DNA of 64,000 bases, from the NCBI GenBank assembly GCA_029204225.1, contig CM055102.1, positions 30,293,632 to 30,357,631 on the forward strand. The letters run 5' to 3'. This DNA is from Diphasiastrum complanatum (taxonomy: Eukaryota > Streptophyta > Lycopodiopsida > Lycopodiales > Lycopodiaceae). The notes under the pieces are model-generated. The model worked only from the letters and a program-made list of their open reading frames with translations, was not told where the DNA came from and made no database searches. The translations under genes and the position numbers were made by a program. Position 1 is the stretch's first letter; the number at the start of each line of letters is the position of its first letter. This document shows, one piece after another, positions 10,769 through 22,079 of this stretch.

Positions 10769-10779
10769 CTATAAAAGGG
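10769..10779 (+). promoter_or_regulatory. TATA box
   Basis: CTATAAAAGGG lies 114 bases upstream of the ATG at 10893. The shared leader block gctagcggagctctt sits between them, the same arrangement as in the minus-strand copy at 6299-6059. Confidence 0.5.
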
Positions 10780-10892
10780 CAAAATTTGATTTTATTTTTC
10801 ACTTGTGCTAGCGGAGCTCTTGCAAATTTTCCAGCGACCAAAACTTTCCAAATTTTCTATACTGCCATTTGATATACTCTCGCATCCTCATC

Positions 10893-11162
10893 ATGTCTTC
10901 CACTAATATCAGTCAGTCTCTGCACTATGTGATTTATCGTGGTGTTCTGACCAAGACGGACGTCATGGTACTCCCTAGCACAAGCATGGTGGCTCAGTGG
11001 ATGAACCTTGTCGAGCCTTTGCTCACAGCCATGGGGATCTATGAGCACATCTTTTATGGAAAGATCAACATGAATTTTATAACAATGCCTTTGGCACCTG
11101 GACAGAGGCCAAATCGAAATTTTATATCACCTATCAGATGGCAACCTACAAGGTGCGCATGA
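10893..11162 (+). pseudogene. Unknown dispersed-family ORF, N-terminal part
   Basis: The ATG at 10893 opens 89 codons (MSSTNISQSLHYVIYRGVLT and onward), including an amphipathic stretch (MVAQWMNLVEPLLTAMGIYE), ending at TGA 11160. Downstream, other frames keep protein-like sequence (GYLVDFIRDLAICAAVHLLN near 11270-11330), so the original protein was longer and has been frameshifted. No known domain is recognised. A promoter-like TATA box and leader precede it. It could be a Gag-like protein of an undescribed element or a decayed host gene. Confidence 0.4.
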
Positions 11163-11583
11163 CGTCTGGCATAACTTCTAGCACACAGCCATCGCCAAAC
11201 CATAAGCATGCCAAAATTGCCATCAAACCATTTTGATACCTCTGATGAACTCCACTAGACCAATGATGGCTACCTCGTCGATTTCATCCGAGATCTTGCT
11301 ATCTGTGCCGCCGTTCACCTTCTAAACAACTTCCTGATGGTTGGCAACCTTAGGAAGGAGCACATCTCTTCGTGGATCCTACATTGCATTGTAGATTCCA
11401 ACTATAAATTAGGATCTAGACTTAGAGTCCTATAAGTAGTACAAAATGGTATTCGGAGAATTGAAGAGAGCCATCAAGGAAAATTCCAAATAACAGTTTG
11501 CTGCGGGCTCTCTTCTCTCCTCCCTTGCTATTTTGTAACTAGTTAACAAGGTCCATAGATTCTGTGTTGACAACATTTTATCC

Positions 11584-12429
11584 GTGTATGAAGACACGCA
11601 TGCTGAGTCCTCACACCAGACATCTAGTTCTCATAGTCGACATCGTGTGCGCAACAAAGTCGTCATTCCTGACTTGCCTCCCGCGTCACGACGCCGTACT
11701 AGACAGACATCTTCAGTTGCGCTTCCACCTCCTACTGCAATATGCACTAAACTACCCATTCCCCAATCCATTGATGCATCCCTCGTCTCCTCTTCCTCAC
11801 AGGGTCAGTCTGTGACTGTTGGATCCACCATTCCAATCATAGCTGCCCAAGCTGTCTCACCCACACAAACTCGAGTGATTTTACCAAATACCCAAGCTTT
11901 TATGAATATGTTCGATGATTCCAATCCATTGGGCCTAGATGAAATTTTTGAAATGCCCAAGAGTCTAGGACCCTTTAATTCCCAATCTCCTGAAAAAGGA
12001 TTCGAATGGTTCCATGACAATTCTACTATTTTTTATGACTCTTTTCAGATCAATCAACAAGATCAAGCCGACATAGCACCAAACACCATCAGGGTCGATC
12101 ATGTGGTCATATCTCCGAAGCAGTTTGATGCCATGGTGTTAGATGGATTTGAAGGAGCAGATGTTTTTAAAGAGGAAGAACCGGTTAGATACCAGAGCCA
12201 AACTAGCACAATCCCTACAAGTGCTACTCCCGCTATTGCTGCTACAACCCAAGTGGATTCTGGTGACGCATTAGGTTTAGTCTCAAACCTTGTGCGAGTG
12301 ATCCAGACCATTATAGATGAAAAGAAAGACATGGACAAAACACATATCAAAGATGGGTACCGAGGATACCATGATAAGCCAAAAGATCATTCAGTTGAAT
12401 CGCGAGCTCAAGATTGCCAAGCAACATGA
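11584..12429 (+). pseudogene. Unknown dispersed-family ORF, C-terminal part
   Basis: This is a 281-codon open frame, long for this AT-rich DNA. It starts basic and Ser/Thr/Pro-rich (HRVRNKVVIPDLPPASRRRT), then becomes acidic (GFEGADVFKEEEPVRY), then helical (LVSNLVRVIQTIIDEKKDMD). Near 12370 the good frame shifts by one, and the shifted frame reads as a coiled coil (KIIQLNRELKIAKQHEANSE) to about 12475. I do not recognise the family. The layout resembles the remnant at 1-957. Confidence 0.4.
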
Positions 12430-12669
12430 GGCAAATTCTGAAATTGAACTGAAGAACGCACATATGAGAATAATCTCACTATGACCAGTACATAAACACA
12501 TATATCATTAACTGGCAGATTTCTCCCTAACTCACTGAGAATCTTGTAACTCAGCTACAGAAGATTCTATTTCTCTTGAGTAAATAAGATATCTGGAAAA
12601 TCTCTGAAGTGAACAATTCCACATCACAAGTTTTTCAACCATCATACTTTTATCCACAAAATTCCTTCA

Positions 12670-12882
12670 ATGGATCAACCTACTTCAGATCTTAGTGCAC
12701 AAACTAAGATTAGGCTGATTTATACAGACATATTCGGACAAAAGGTTTCGCTTTATTCCACTGATCCAATCCATAACAAAATGGTATTTGGTAGCCAATC
12801 AGTGAACTTTAATTCAATCTTTACCACTACTTCCCATATTCATGAATATCTCATAGCTCAAAAACCCCCAAATCTCCTCTAG
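12670..12882 (+). other. Short ORF, unknown
   Basis: A 70-codon frame with a proper ATG (MDQPTSDLSAQTKIRLIYTD and onward) and balanced composition. No homology is recognised. It sits inside what is probably the body of a decayed minus-strand element, so it may be chance. Confidence 0.2.
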
Positions 12883-13749
12883 TTCCAGATTATTCAAAAA
12901 GAATCACTAGAGTTTTTTTTTCTATTCCTCTGGATAGTTCCACCATTGCACACAAACTGGATTCCACAAAAGAAATCTATGCAATTGGTTAATCCCATGA
13001 AAGTCTTATTCCTATCATTTTCTTCTCCCCCTTTTAAAAGAAATTCCATAATTTCAATCAAAAAGTTCCCAGGAGACAACGTATAAGATATCAAAGATTC
13101 GAAAAAGAAGTAATGAGTATTCAATACTATTACAATCCGGACTTTTTCTTTAAAATCATAAAATATCTTATCCCGAGTGATAAAAACATTACTCTCAATA
13201 ATCAACTATCAAATAGAGATAACCATTTGGGCTTAGGAAGTCTAAATTCCACTTAGTCAATTGAAACATTAATCGATTCTGAGTTATATTCACAAGCCTG
13301 AAATGGAAGCATGAATTCATATAACTTAACAGTCCTTCAGAACCTAGTTCTACAATGGAAGGAATTATATGAATCTCAATCCAATTGTCTTGTATATAAG
13401 AAATTTCTAAAAAGCAGAGGTTTAAAAATAAAACAGAAATAGCTTTTAAGGGTTTCTGATTTGGAATTTATGAGATACCATTTAGGGATCCGGATCTATA
13501 TCTCATAACCTCTTCAAATACCCTAAATAGGCTTTACCAATGGTTTCAACTATTAGACTTACAAATAATGTAAATACTAACCATCGGCGTATAGATCATT
13601 CTCACACAAGAATTTTCTCTTTGAAATCACTGATGTCCCATACCACCAGTTTTCTCTCCAAGAAAGTCCTTTGCTTTTAGATCCGATCATTAGAAAATCA
13701 AAAAGATTAACTGATCATCCTATATCCAGTATAGGGTCTAAACTTCAAC

Positions 13750-14220
13750 CATTTCCTAAAAAATACCTCCTACTATTAAATTCTCCATTTTCTTAAGTTT
13801 TCACAATAGATGACCATATCATCTAAGAATACCACTAGGCATTGACCCCAGTATGGACGAGAAACCTCGTTTATATACAGTCCAAATGACCTAAGTTTAT
13901 TCTTCAAACTCAAAAGGAAAAATTCAATATAGCTGAAGTATACCAATAGATATCCAGTATCTATATCCAAAATGGTACAAGGAATTCAATTCCTTCTTGA
14001 AAATCTTTAACCGCATTATCCGATAATTAAGAGATCTCAAATCTCCATCTAGATTTTCAATACCAGATAAGCATATATCTATTCCACCAAATACTGGAGT
14101 ACCCCCATATTTGTTCCCAATGGATCACAATAATCCATTTACAAAATTGTGATTTAACAAGAATTTGCAAATGGTATTACCGTCACATAAAACAACTCCT
14201 ATGGTTGGTACTATCATCCC
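13750..14220 (-). pseudogene. Highly degraded gypsy-type reverse transcriptase
   Basis: On the minus strand the end of the RT palm is recognisable: LDIDTGYL (in place of the usual IDLRSGYH), then RPYWGQCLVVFLDDMVIY with the catalytic LDD box. Upstream, fragments such as MIVPTIG and GDLRSLNYR match the order of the finger region, but stops and substitutions are frequent. The surrounding 12500-16650 is probably the rest of this element, with almost no readable frame. A caulimovirus-like fossil is possible because both groups share this RT fold, but no other pararetrovirus domain was seen. Confidence 0.6.
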
Positions 14221-16652
14221 AAATTCCTAGCATCTGAGAGTTACAACTCTTAGGAATAAGGCTCATTACAATACAAATGTGAAAAAAGTGTCATTCTCAT
14301 TCCATATCACAATTTCCAATAACAAATAGGGTCAACTCATGGTCCTATAGATATTCAAAATAGATTCCACTTAATGAATACAAAAAAGCGGTGCTATGCA
14401 GTTTTCAAACAGAGATTATTAAACAATCCAAATTACACAACACTATTACATTTACCTACTCAGGTGTCTCAATTTTCTTCCTCCCTTAGATTTTTCGGTC
14501 ACCCAAAAATTCTTTTAGCGAAGGTCCCCAAAAATTCATTTGACACAAGTAAATGCTAGGTTATTTTCTTTTTGACCAGACCTGTTTATTTTCATTACTT
14601 CGTTAAAGTTGCTCGAATCAATGGAAAATCAATAAAATTTGGTTTCGGATATTCTTTACGATATTTGATACACTTGTTTTTAATCGAATATAGAACTACC
14701 TCCCAATAATTACGACTTTATTCCATTTATTCACTTAAACAAGTATCTGAAAAGCTTTAGTTTCCTCAATCCTAAAGTTCCAAATCTTTTAGGATAACCT
14801 ATCGGTGTAACACCGAAGTCGAAAAAGAAGAACCATACAAATTATCGTTTAACTCAATTACTGGGAATATTCCTATTCCAAAGTTAAACCGATAAAAAGC
14901 ACAGTACCAGGAATCCAAAATTCCACTAACTGGGTACTTCCCTGGAGAACTAAACCACTACCATTATTTTGTCAAGATCGGTTTAATAAAATTTTGACCG
15001 ATTATTACAGCTTGACAGAAAAACAACAGTATTAAGTTCTCAAAATGCCAGGTTTACAGGTGATTGTCAAGTTGATATGGACTTTATACATGCATATTGT
15101 CCACAAAGAAGAAAAAAACCAAATTCTTTCTACCTCTTATCGGAAAACCATATCCGAAACCGAGTTTACTGCATTGACACACATGCCGAAAGGAATTAAA
15201 ATTCCTGTCACTAGAGGCTAGTAGCTCAAATTTCCCGAGTTCCCATAATCACTTTTGGAACCATTTTTGAAATTACAACCCGTCAAGCACTTAAAACATC
15301 GGTTGACCCTCATGCACATACATGCAATTTTACGAATTGCGGTCTCTCAACTCCAAAATACCCAACCCAAGCACAAAAGGGAAAAGGCTTTTCAAAACCT
15401 AAATTTTTTTAGGTATTGATCTTTTCCAGCCGTCATCACACATGAAAGGGTGGCTGCCCAAGCGTGAGAGAGAGAGAGATCCATCAAGTAGGTGATGAGG
15501 GAGAGAGGTCTTTCTGGCAGGTCGCACGTTTTCAGGTTCATCCAAGACGCTCTACTCATGTCGGATTCACCATAGCTACCATCGACTGCCTTCTACAACA
15601 CGAATCAGCCTTCTAATCTCTCCTTCATCCACATACAAGCGGGAATCCAGATTAGAGGGTGCATTCCAACCTCCAGAAAGCAAGTTTCAAACTCAGTTTG
15701 TTTGTAGGACATCAATCCTCTTGCTCAAACGAGATGTCCAATTACTATAGCAAGTTACACATCATTCCAGCTGTTTTACTTGCCTTACCACGCTCTTCTC
15801 TCAAACCTCGTTTCTGTATAGAGGTTTCAAACAAGTTTCCAATCATGCAACTCTTCTGCAGGGTTTTTTCTTTTCTACTCCATGCGAACAAGCATTGTTG
15901 CGACCCTCTCTACACTTGCTTTCCCTCACCAAATCAGATTATACAAATACTGAGAGTAAATAGGTTTGTCATTCAAAAGCTCCTCAAGTCAACAAGCTAC
16001 AGAATCATAGGAGTTCCAAGAACTCAGTTGCATCCACAATTAATCTAGCATGCATCCACAATCCAAAGTCTAAATCTGTCACAGCTTAGAGAGTCACCAA
16101 TTTACATTTTCCAATCAATGTTTTCAGTTTTCTTGTTCATAGTTTGCATGCTTCACAAGAGGATTAGTTTGAAACCATAATTCCTCACATGCAAACCATA
16201 ATTTCAAGATTTCCAAGCAACAGTCAGTTTATGTGTCCTAGATAAATTGATTCCTTATCAATCTATCAACATAGAGCCTGCTACTAATCTGAATCAAAAC
16301 TTTCCAAAACATTATGGACTCATGTACATCACTCATCTAAGAAAAACAAATTCAAACAAGAAAATGGATCTATTCAAGCAGATCATTCTACTTCAAACGG
16401 AAATTTTTCAAGGCTTCAAAAAATAAGAATAAATTCCACACTAATTCATAGCATCTTTAACAAAATCAAACAAGGAGAAGAGCACTCTACCATCAAGTTT
16501 GAAAAGCATGCTTCCAGCAAGAATTAGTGAATCCAAACCCAAATTTCCTTGAAAAAACAGCACTCCAACTGGGATGTGAATCCAAGTGCGTTCCAATTCC
16601 GATTTGATGTAGAACTTCTCTCCATCCCATCCAAAAACCGCATCTTAGCCGG

Positions 16653-16664
16653 GCTCTACTACCA
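16653..16664 (-). promoter_or_regulatory. Variant primer binding site
   Basis: The minus strand reads TGGTAGTAGAGC, matching the initiator Met tRNA site TGGTATCAGAGC at 10 of 12 positions. One base separates it from a sequence ending CTTTACA on the minus strand, a plausible LTR end. It has the right strand and distance for the RT fossil at 13750-14220. Confidence 0.5.
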
Positions 16665-16665
16665 A

Positions 16666-17250
16666 TGTAAAGACCACTAGGGACAAACCCCTAAGATGAG
16701 GATAAGAAAACACAAGAGACTGTGGAGCAAGACCACCCAACCAATTCTAGATCCCTCCTGGAGAATCCTTCTGGATCTAGCCCCCAAGCCATGCCAATGT
16801 GACAGCAAGAGGAGAAGAGTTCATCAGGTAACCTAGACCAAGTCGTCGACGAAATAATCACTACCTCAATATATAGAGAGTAGGATCCTGTGCATGAGCA
16901 CATGCAATTCCCATGCAGGTCAACTATAAATAGGTCACAACTCTTCATGCATACCTCCTTTCTATATCAGTCACACGTACATGCACTACTCCATATGTCT
17001 CAATTAGAGTGTCTGGGTCCTCTCAAGCTTACTAGTCACCAACATGCTTGGACTTGGAATAAAATCTAGGCATGACCAATAATCTTGAACACTGGAGGGC
17101 CGGTCTACCATATTAGGACTATTCCAGGTCCTTAACCGAATATGGCCATAACACTGATCATCCAGTCTCACCGGAGAAAATCATATACCTCTTTAGGAAA
17201 GTTGAAACCTACCGTACTTCATTGGTAGGGTTTTCGAGAAAAATTTGATA
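16666..17250 (-). repeat. Candidate LTR of the decayed minus-strand element
   Basis: The inner edge (TGTAAAGACC on the plus strand) is fixed by the adjacent PBS. The outer edge is not clear; the end given is a guess based on a change in composition. No second LTR was found in the window. Confidence 0.35.
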
Positions 17251-17741
17251 AACTCAAACGTACGGCAACCACTGAGCTAGCAAATGCAAAAGAGATTATC
17301 AAAGATTATGAATAGATAGCCGCTCAAGTGTTGGAAGCCGGCCCTCAGATTCCAGTTCCTGTGATGTCGTAGTTCTCGCCTCAGCACCAAGGTCAGGGAG
17401 GCATGTATACAAGTTTGGACGGGCCAAAAATCCAAGATATACCAGACATCTAGGCCACTGAAGAAGGTCCATCCACATCGAGGCCTGTGCCTTTGTTTCA
17501 AAAACCAATCCCCATCGAGGACCAGATCCGAATATTTCTACAACAACATCTGCATGAGTTCTTGAGGGGTGGATGGGTGGTAAAATTCAAGACCTCTTAG
17601 ATAGAGGAGGGCAAAGAATTGGACAAGCTACCAGCATTGGGAGAGCAGCCGACATGAAGAACCATTGTATTTGAAAAGACTCCGGATTCCATTAGGAGTT
17701 ATGTTGCCAGCCCTCGCCAATTGCGGGTAGATCTGTATTAG

Positions 17742-18397
17742 TTGTCGATGCCACGAAGGAATAAATGGAAAGATTTGGATCAAATCAGTATCCATACTCC
17801 AAATTGCCCCATCATACACCAAGTGTATAATTGGCAAATAGCAATGGATTTCAACATGGCCTTCCAATTTTATGCAGCCGAGTATAGACAGTCACCAGAT
17901 CCGACTACTAGGCAATCTGCACACTTTGCGAACGATTTGACAATGTTGGCATCCGTAGCAACAAGGTGGGGGGTGATTGCCTACCTCAATTGGCTTTTGA
18001 TTCAAATAAACCGATGGCATCCGACAATGTTCAAGATCAATTGCCACTTGCCAGATTGTATTATCATGCTGCGATGCTGGGCGGACAATGGAAATCAAAA
18101 TTTACGGCATGGACCACGTCAAAATGGATTGACGAGGCGAATAAGTGCTTCCTATCGCACATGAAAGATTTCAACATGGCGCGCCTGGAGTTAATGGAGA
18201 AGGTGCAGTACCATCTTATCAAAGTACGACGAGAGGCCAATCAGTGTTGTCTGCAACACACCCCTCAACTCCGGCTATGGCTTCAACTGAGTGCTATGGC
18301 AGACTCCCAACTAGAACACGTTATGGCTCCAACTAGACATTGTGGCTTCCCCATCCAATGGCTATGGCTTCCAACTAATGCAGAGGTTGAAGTATGA
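17742..18397 (+). pseudogene. Unknown ORF broken by one frameshift
   Basis: Two overlapping frames (17742-18164 and 17966-18397) together read like one continuous alpha-helical protein. The first gives MDFNMAFQFYAAEYRQSPD and HFANDLTMLASVATRWG. The second takes over near 17970 and gives LARLYYHAAMLGGQWKSKF, then WIDEANKCFLSHMKDFNMAR. The composition, rich in Trp, Met and Tyr, is far from random AT-rich DNA. Frames upstream to about 17280 are also partly protein-like but hold stops. No family is recognised; a Gag-like or other repeat-encoded protein is the likeliest origin. Confidence 0.4.
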
Positions 18398-18399
18398 GA

Positions 18400-19350
18400 A
18401 GATCTAAAGCGAGTGGGTGAGTAGTTTGGGCAAGATCCACTCTTCTCTCCTTTCTCTCCTTAGCAATTAACAAATGACGGCTTAACCTAAAGGATAAAAC
18501 CCTGATCTAAATCTCCTCCTCTAAGGCTTACCCTACTAGAGAATGGAGGGCCTGGATTAATTTAACTTGTTGCAAGATCAATATTGTACAATACAATGTG
18601 AAGTAACACAATACATGAAACCACACAAGGGAGAACACTCAGAGAGAAAAGATAGGCATATATTGCAATTGGGGTGCTTCTTGAAAATGGACTCTTCCAC
18701 TCCTATATATACTTGGAGTGGTGGTCACTTACAAAAAGGCATTATGGGACTAAATTAACTTTGAATCACATTGGTGCCATGGGACAAACCCCCAATAGGC
18801 CTTTGTGACTAGCTTTTATATAACTTGAAATCACAATGTGCAGTGCCCATGACAATTTAAACTTAAAATTGAATGATTTAAGCCATTACGGATAAAGTAA
18901 AAGCCTAAACTTGATGGGCAAATTCTATCTTGCTTGTATTTTTAAAGATGTTCCGCATGATGGCTAGAATATTCCTTGGAATATTAGCCTATATTATCCC
19001 CTTCATTAAGAACTCCCATGCCAAGTGCAGTGTTAAGACCCCACTCCTTACGGTGCTGGAGGAGTAAAAAATCGATGCAGTTTATAGATGTGGAACTCCG
19101 TAGGAGATGAATCTTTGAAGAAGTATGAGTGTCTCCAGAAGATTTGAATTGAAGTAACGTGGAGTTGGCTCGTTGATGACTTGCTTCCAATTGCTCACGC
19201 AAATGATTCAACGGATGATGTACACGAGCTTAGTATTTCTTGAGACATGATGTGAATGCCACACAAGGGATTACTAAACGGCAGTGAAATGAAGATGGAG
19301 TGGGCATGATAGGGGGTGTTGTAATCTTAGACGTGGTGCAGGTGGATAGA
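18400..19350. other. Non-coding stretch, nothing recognised
   Basis: AT-rich DNA with short chance frames only. A minus-strand frame at 18984-19211 is open but shows no family. Its position next to the dispersed repeat at 19351 suggests decayed transposon leader DNA. Confidence 0.4.
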
Positions 19351-19788
19351 TGGAAGGGGCTGGATGGATCAAAATTCCTTTGCTCATTAATGTCTTTTGA
19401 AAGCACTTTTGTCAGCAGAAGTTTCCCATTTGATGTTTCTTGTAGCTGTTTGAATTTTTTTTTTTTTTGGACTTAAGACATGGCTCATAATCATTGTTGG
19501 AAACCTCTAACATCCTTGAGTTTGTTGCTTCAAGCTCCAAACTATATCAAAGGTATGTTGTGGATGGCGTAGATTTGTCTGCTTCACGAACACAAATGTA
19601 CTGTAGTTGATAAACTATTGTCTCCAAAAATACTTTGTTGACAGAGATCTCCTCTTTTGACGTTGTTGTGCCACTGCAATTTTTTTGAGCTCTTTGCACA
19701 ATTGGAGAGCTCTTTGAATTGTAACAATTGTATCTAGAGACTTGTTTGACATTTTTTTTTTCATACACATAGTCATGTGCTTTTGAGT
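19351..19788. repeat. Dispersed repeat, copy 1
   Basis: This stretch recurs at 62423-62987 in the same orientation, with shared blocks such as ggcgtagatttgtctgcttc and atagtcatgtgcttttgagt. Copy 2 carries about 130 extra bases after gtttgaatt. The minus strand keeps an open frame in both copies, but replacement differences are common, so coding constraint is doubtful. Confidence 0.85.
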
Positions 19789-20109
19789 TTGGTGGGGGAT
19801 ACTGTTGGAGGGTTTGCGGATTACAAGGCAACCCTAAACCTAGTTAATATAAAGCTTATAAGCTGTATGATCTTGTCTAGTCAAAGATATTCACCAATCA
19901 GGATATCGTCTTCATCAAAGATCAGCTTATCAACCTCAAAGACAAGGGAAAAGTTCATAAGTCAAACTATCGGACTCTCCCGAACTATCGAATACTTATG
20001 TTCACAAGTCGACTATTCCTATTGAGGTCCTAGCTCATCCACTTCGCATGAACATCTTATCAACAATGAATCCAAAAAAGATGATGTTGTAGCTCAACAA
20101 CTGCAACAT

Positions 20110-20775
20110 GATGAAAATAATCACCTTCGTTCATTTCCCAGAAGATCGACAAGAGAACGCAGCCCACCTATAAGGTATATCGACGAGTCTACAACTTATC
20201 TTTTTCAAGAGCTGACTACTATCCAAGAGGAACTTGGTCAGCCCGATTCTGATCTTTGGAAAGAAGCTATGGATAAAGAGTATTCATCTCTTATCAAGAA
20301 CCATACTTGGACTATTGTCGCAAATTGCCTGCCAGCAAAAATGTAGCTGATTGCAAATGGCTATTCAAAATCAAATACAAGGCAGATGGAAGCATCGATC
20401 AAAGAAAAGCTCAACTTGTCGTGAGAGGATTCTCTCGGGTATATGATGTCGACTACACTGATACTTTCAGTAATTAGACATTCTTCAATCAGACTTATAT
20501 TGTCATTTGCTACTGCAACAGATCTAGAGCTACATCAAATGGATGTACAAACAACATAATGGAGTTATTGAAGAGGATATTTACATGATGCGCAACCAGA
20601 AGGTTACAATATCAAAGGCAAACATAATCATGTATGTAAACTCCATAGAGCACTTGATGGCTTGAAGCAATCTGTTGATGTTTTTACTAAGGCACTAAGC
20701 TTGGATGCACATAGAAAGTTTGTGCAAAACTAAGCTTGAAGGTCAAGGCATTCATGGATTCAAATAAAGGGGGAG
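20110..20775 (+). pseudogene. Ty1/copia pol remnant with internal deletion and PPT
   Basis: The start of copia RT is readable: LWKEAMDKEYSSLIKNHTWT, then in a shifted frame DCKWLFKIKYKADGS and VVRGFSRVYDVDYTDTFS, then LELHQMDVQT. Shortly after (about 20600-20680) the sequence jumps to the end of RNase H, where VDVFTKALSLDAHRKFV matches the usual DILTKAL ending. The YVDD palm and most of RNase H are deleted. A polypurine tract (aaagggggag, 20766-20775) is directly followed by the LTR. No 5' LTR or gag was found, so the element is 5'-truncated. Confidence 0.85.
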
Positions 20776-21695
20776 TGTTGGATTACTCTACTATCGGGAG
20801 TGATTCATCCAAATAATCGATCTCTAATCTACATTGATTATTCAATTCTGCAATTTTATTCGTGTTCCTACACAATCTGTAGAAATACTCGCTCAACAAG
20901 TGGCTCCGACATATCAGACAACCTCCGACATATCGGATGACTTCGACGAAAGTCGAAGGAGTTGAACGTGTCGAAGGATGACGATTATTGTTCTGCCTGA
21001 TATGAAGCTAAAGACTTGCCCTCAAACTGCTTTGCAAGTAGTTTGGGAAGTCCTAACTGGATGGATGACAATGCATTATGGCTAACTGCCAATTGCGATC
21101 TATGACCTAATTAGCTATATTATCGGATGAGCTTTAACTGCTTTAGTATAAATAGTTGATCGTTAAAGACTTCAATAGTCTCTAGAATTTTTTTTAAAGC
21201 TCTATTAGAGACTATTAGTGCTTATTGCTTACTAGTGGAAGTGCATCAGACAGAGTTTTCAATAACTTTGAGATAGGTTAGAGTACGCGGTTTCATCCGC
21301 TATTGCTTTGTGTTCTCATCATTAGATTTGTACATGCTACTTACTGAATCAGTCTAGCTTCTTATTGCATTTAGTATCACGTCAAAATGTATGCTTCTCT
21401 ATAGTCATTTGTAACTGATAATCCTCTTATTGTTTGGTTTGATCTGTTGAATACTTCAACACTGCAACATTCTATACATCACTTCACATTCTAAAATGTT
21501 TGGCTATGAAATCACTTTAGTACTAATGATTTTAAAGTTAGTTGCTAAAAGATTGAACGTGACTTCTGTGATTATAGCTTTGTTCAATTATTGATAGGTG
21601 TAGTCATACACTAGGAAAAAAGGCTCATTCCGCTTTGCTTGATAGTTCATCCATAGGCTTCGGCTTATCAAATCGACTCTTCCCTTCTTCCAACA
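20776..21695 (+). repeat. 3' LTR, TGTTGGATTA copia family
   Basis: The LTR is 920 bp and starts TGTTGGATTACTC right after the polypurine tract. It ends TTCCAACA, giving the inverted termini TGTTGGA/TCCAACA. Related LTRs lie at 48934-49894 (same strand) and 59833-61231 (opposite strand); all share the block gattgaacgtga.ttct near the 3' end. Confidence 0.9.
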
Positions 21696-21700
21696 TTGAG

Positions 21701-22065
21701 GAATGGCATTTGTACATCCATCTGGAGTACCTCAAGATCGGTTGCAACAACATATGACAGTAGCAGTCGGATAGAAGTGTGCTTGACCACTAGGCTAAAG
21801 GTTTCGAAGTTGTCAATATTGGGAACTTGTGAAAATTCCCTTGCCATGAGTCATGCTTTTCTTTTGTTGATGTTGCCATCTACTTTATACTTTATCTTAA
21901 AGATCCACTTGCAATCAATTACGTTTCTGCCTGCTGGCAGCTTGGTGGCAGTCCATGTATTTTTTCTCAACAATGAGTTGTATGTACTCCTTGTCCATAG
22001 CCTCTTTCTAGAGATCTGAGTCAGCCTGTGACATAGCTTCCTCAACTATGGTTGGCTCCTGAATG
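21701..22065 (-). pseudogene. Ty1/copia reverse transcriptase fragment
   Basis: The minus strand reads EPTIVEEAMSQADSDL, KEAMDKEY, then KLPAGRNVIDCKWIFKIKYK, FETFSLVVKHTSIRLLLSYV and LEVLQMDVQMPFLN. This is the N-terminal half of copia RT with a few stops. It ends exactly at 21696, where the plus-strand LTR stops, so that element inserted within this RT gene. The other half of the RT is not on the left side. Confidence 0.85.
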
Positions 22066-22079
22066 GAGTAGTGAGCAAA

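Noticed and set aside
12460-15400. Endogenous pararetrovirus (caulimovirid)
   Set aside because: Only an RT palm fossil is seen. There is no movement protein, coat protein or other diagnostic motif, and a PBS and LTR-like end upstream fit an LTR element better.
15659-16048. 129-codon plus-strand frame
   Set aside because: The composition looks like chance in low-stop DNA; it lies in the antisense direction of the decayed element and shows no motif.
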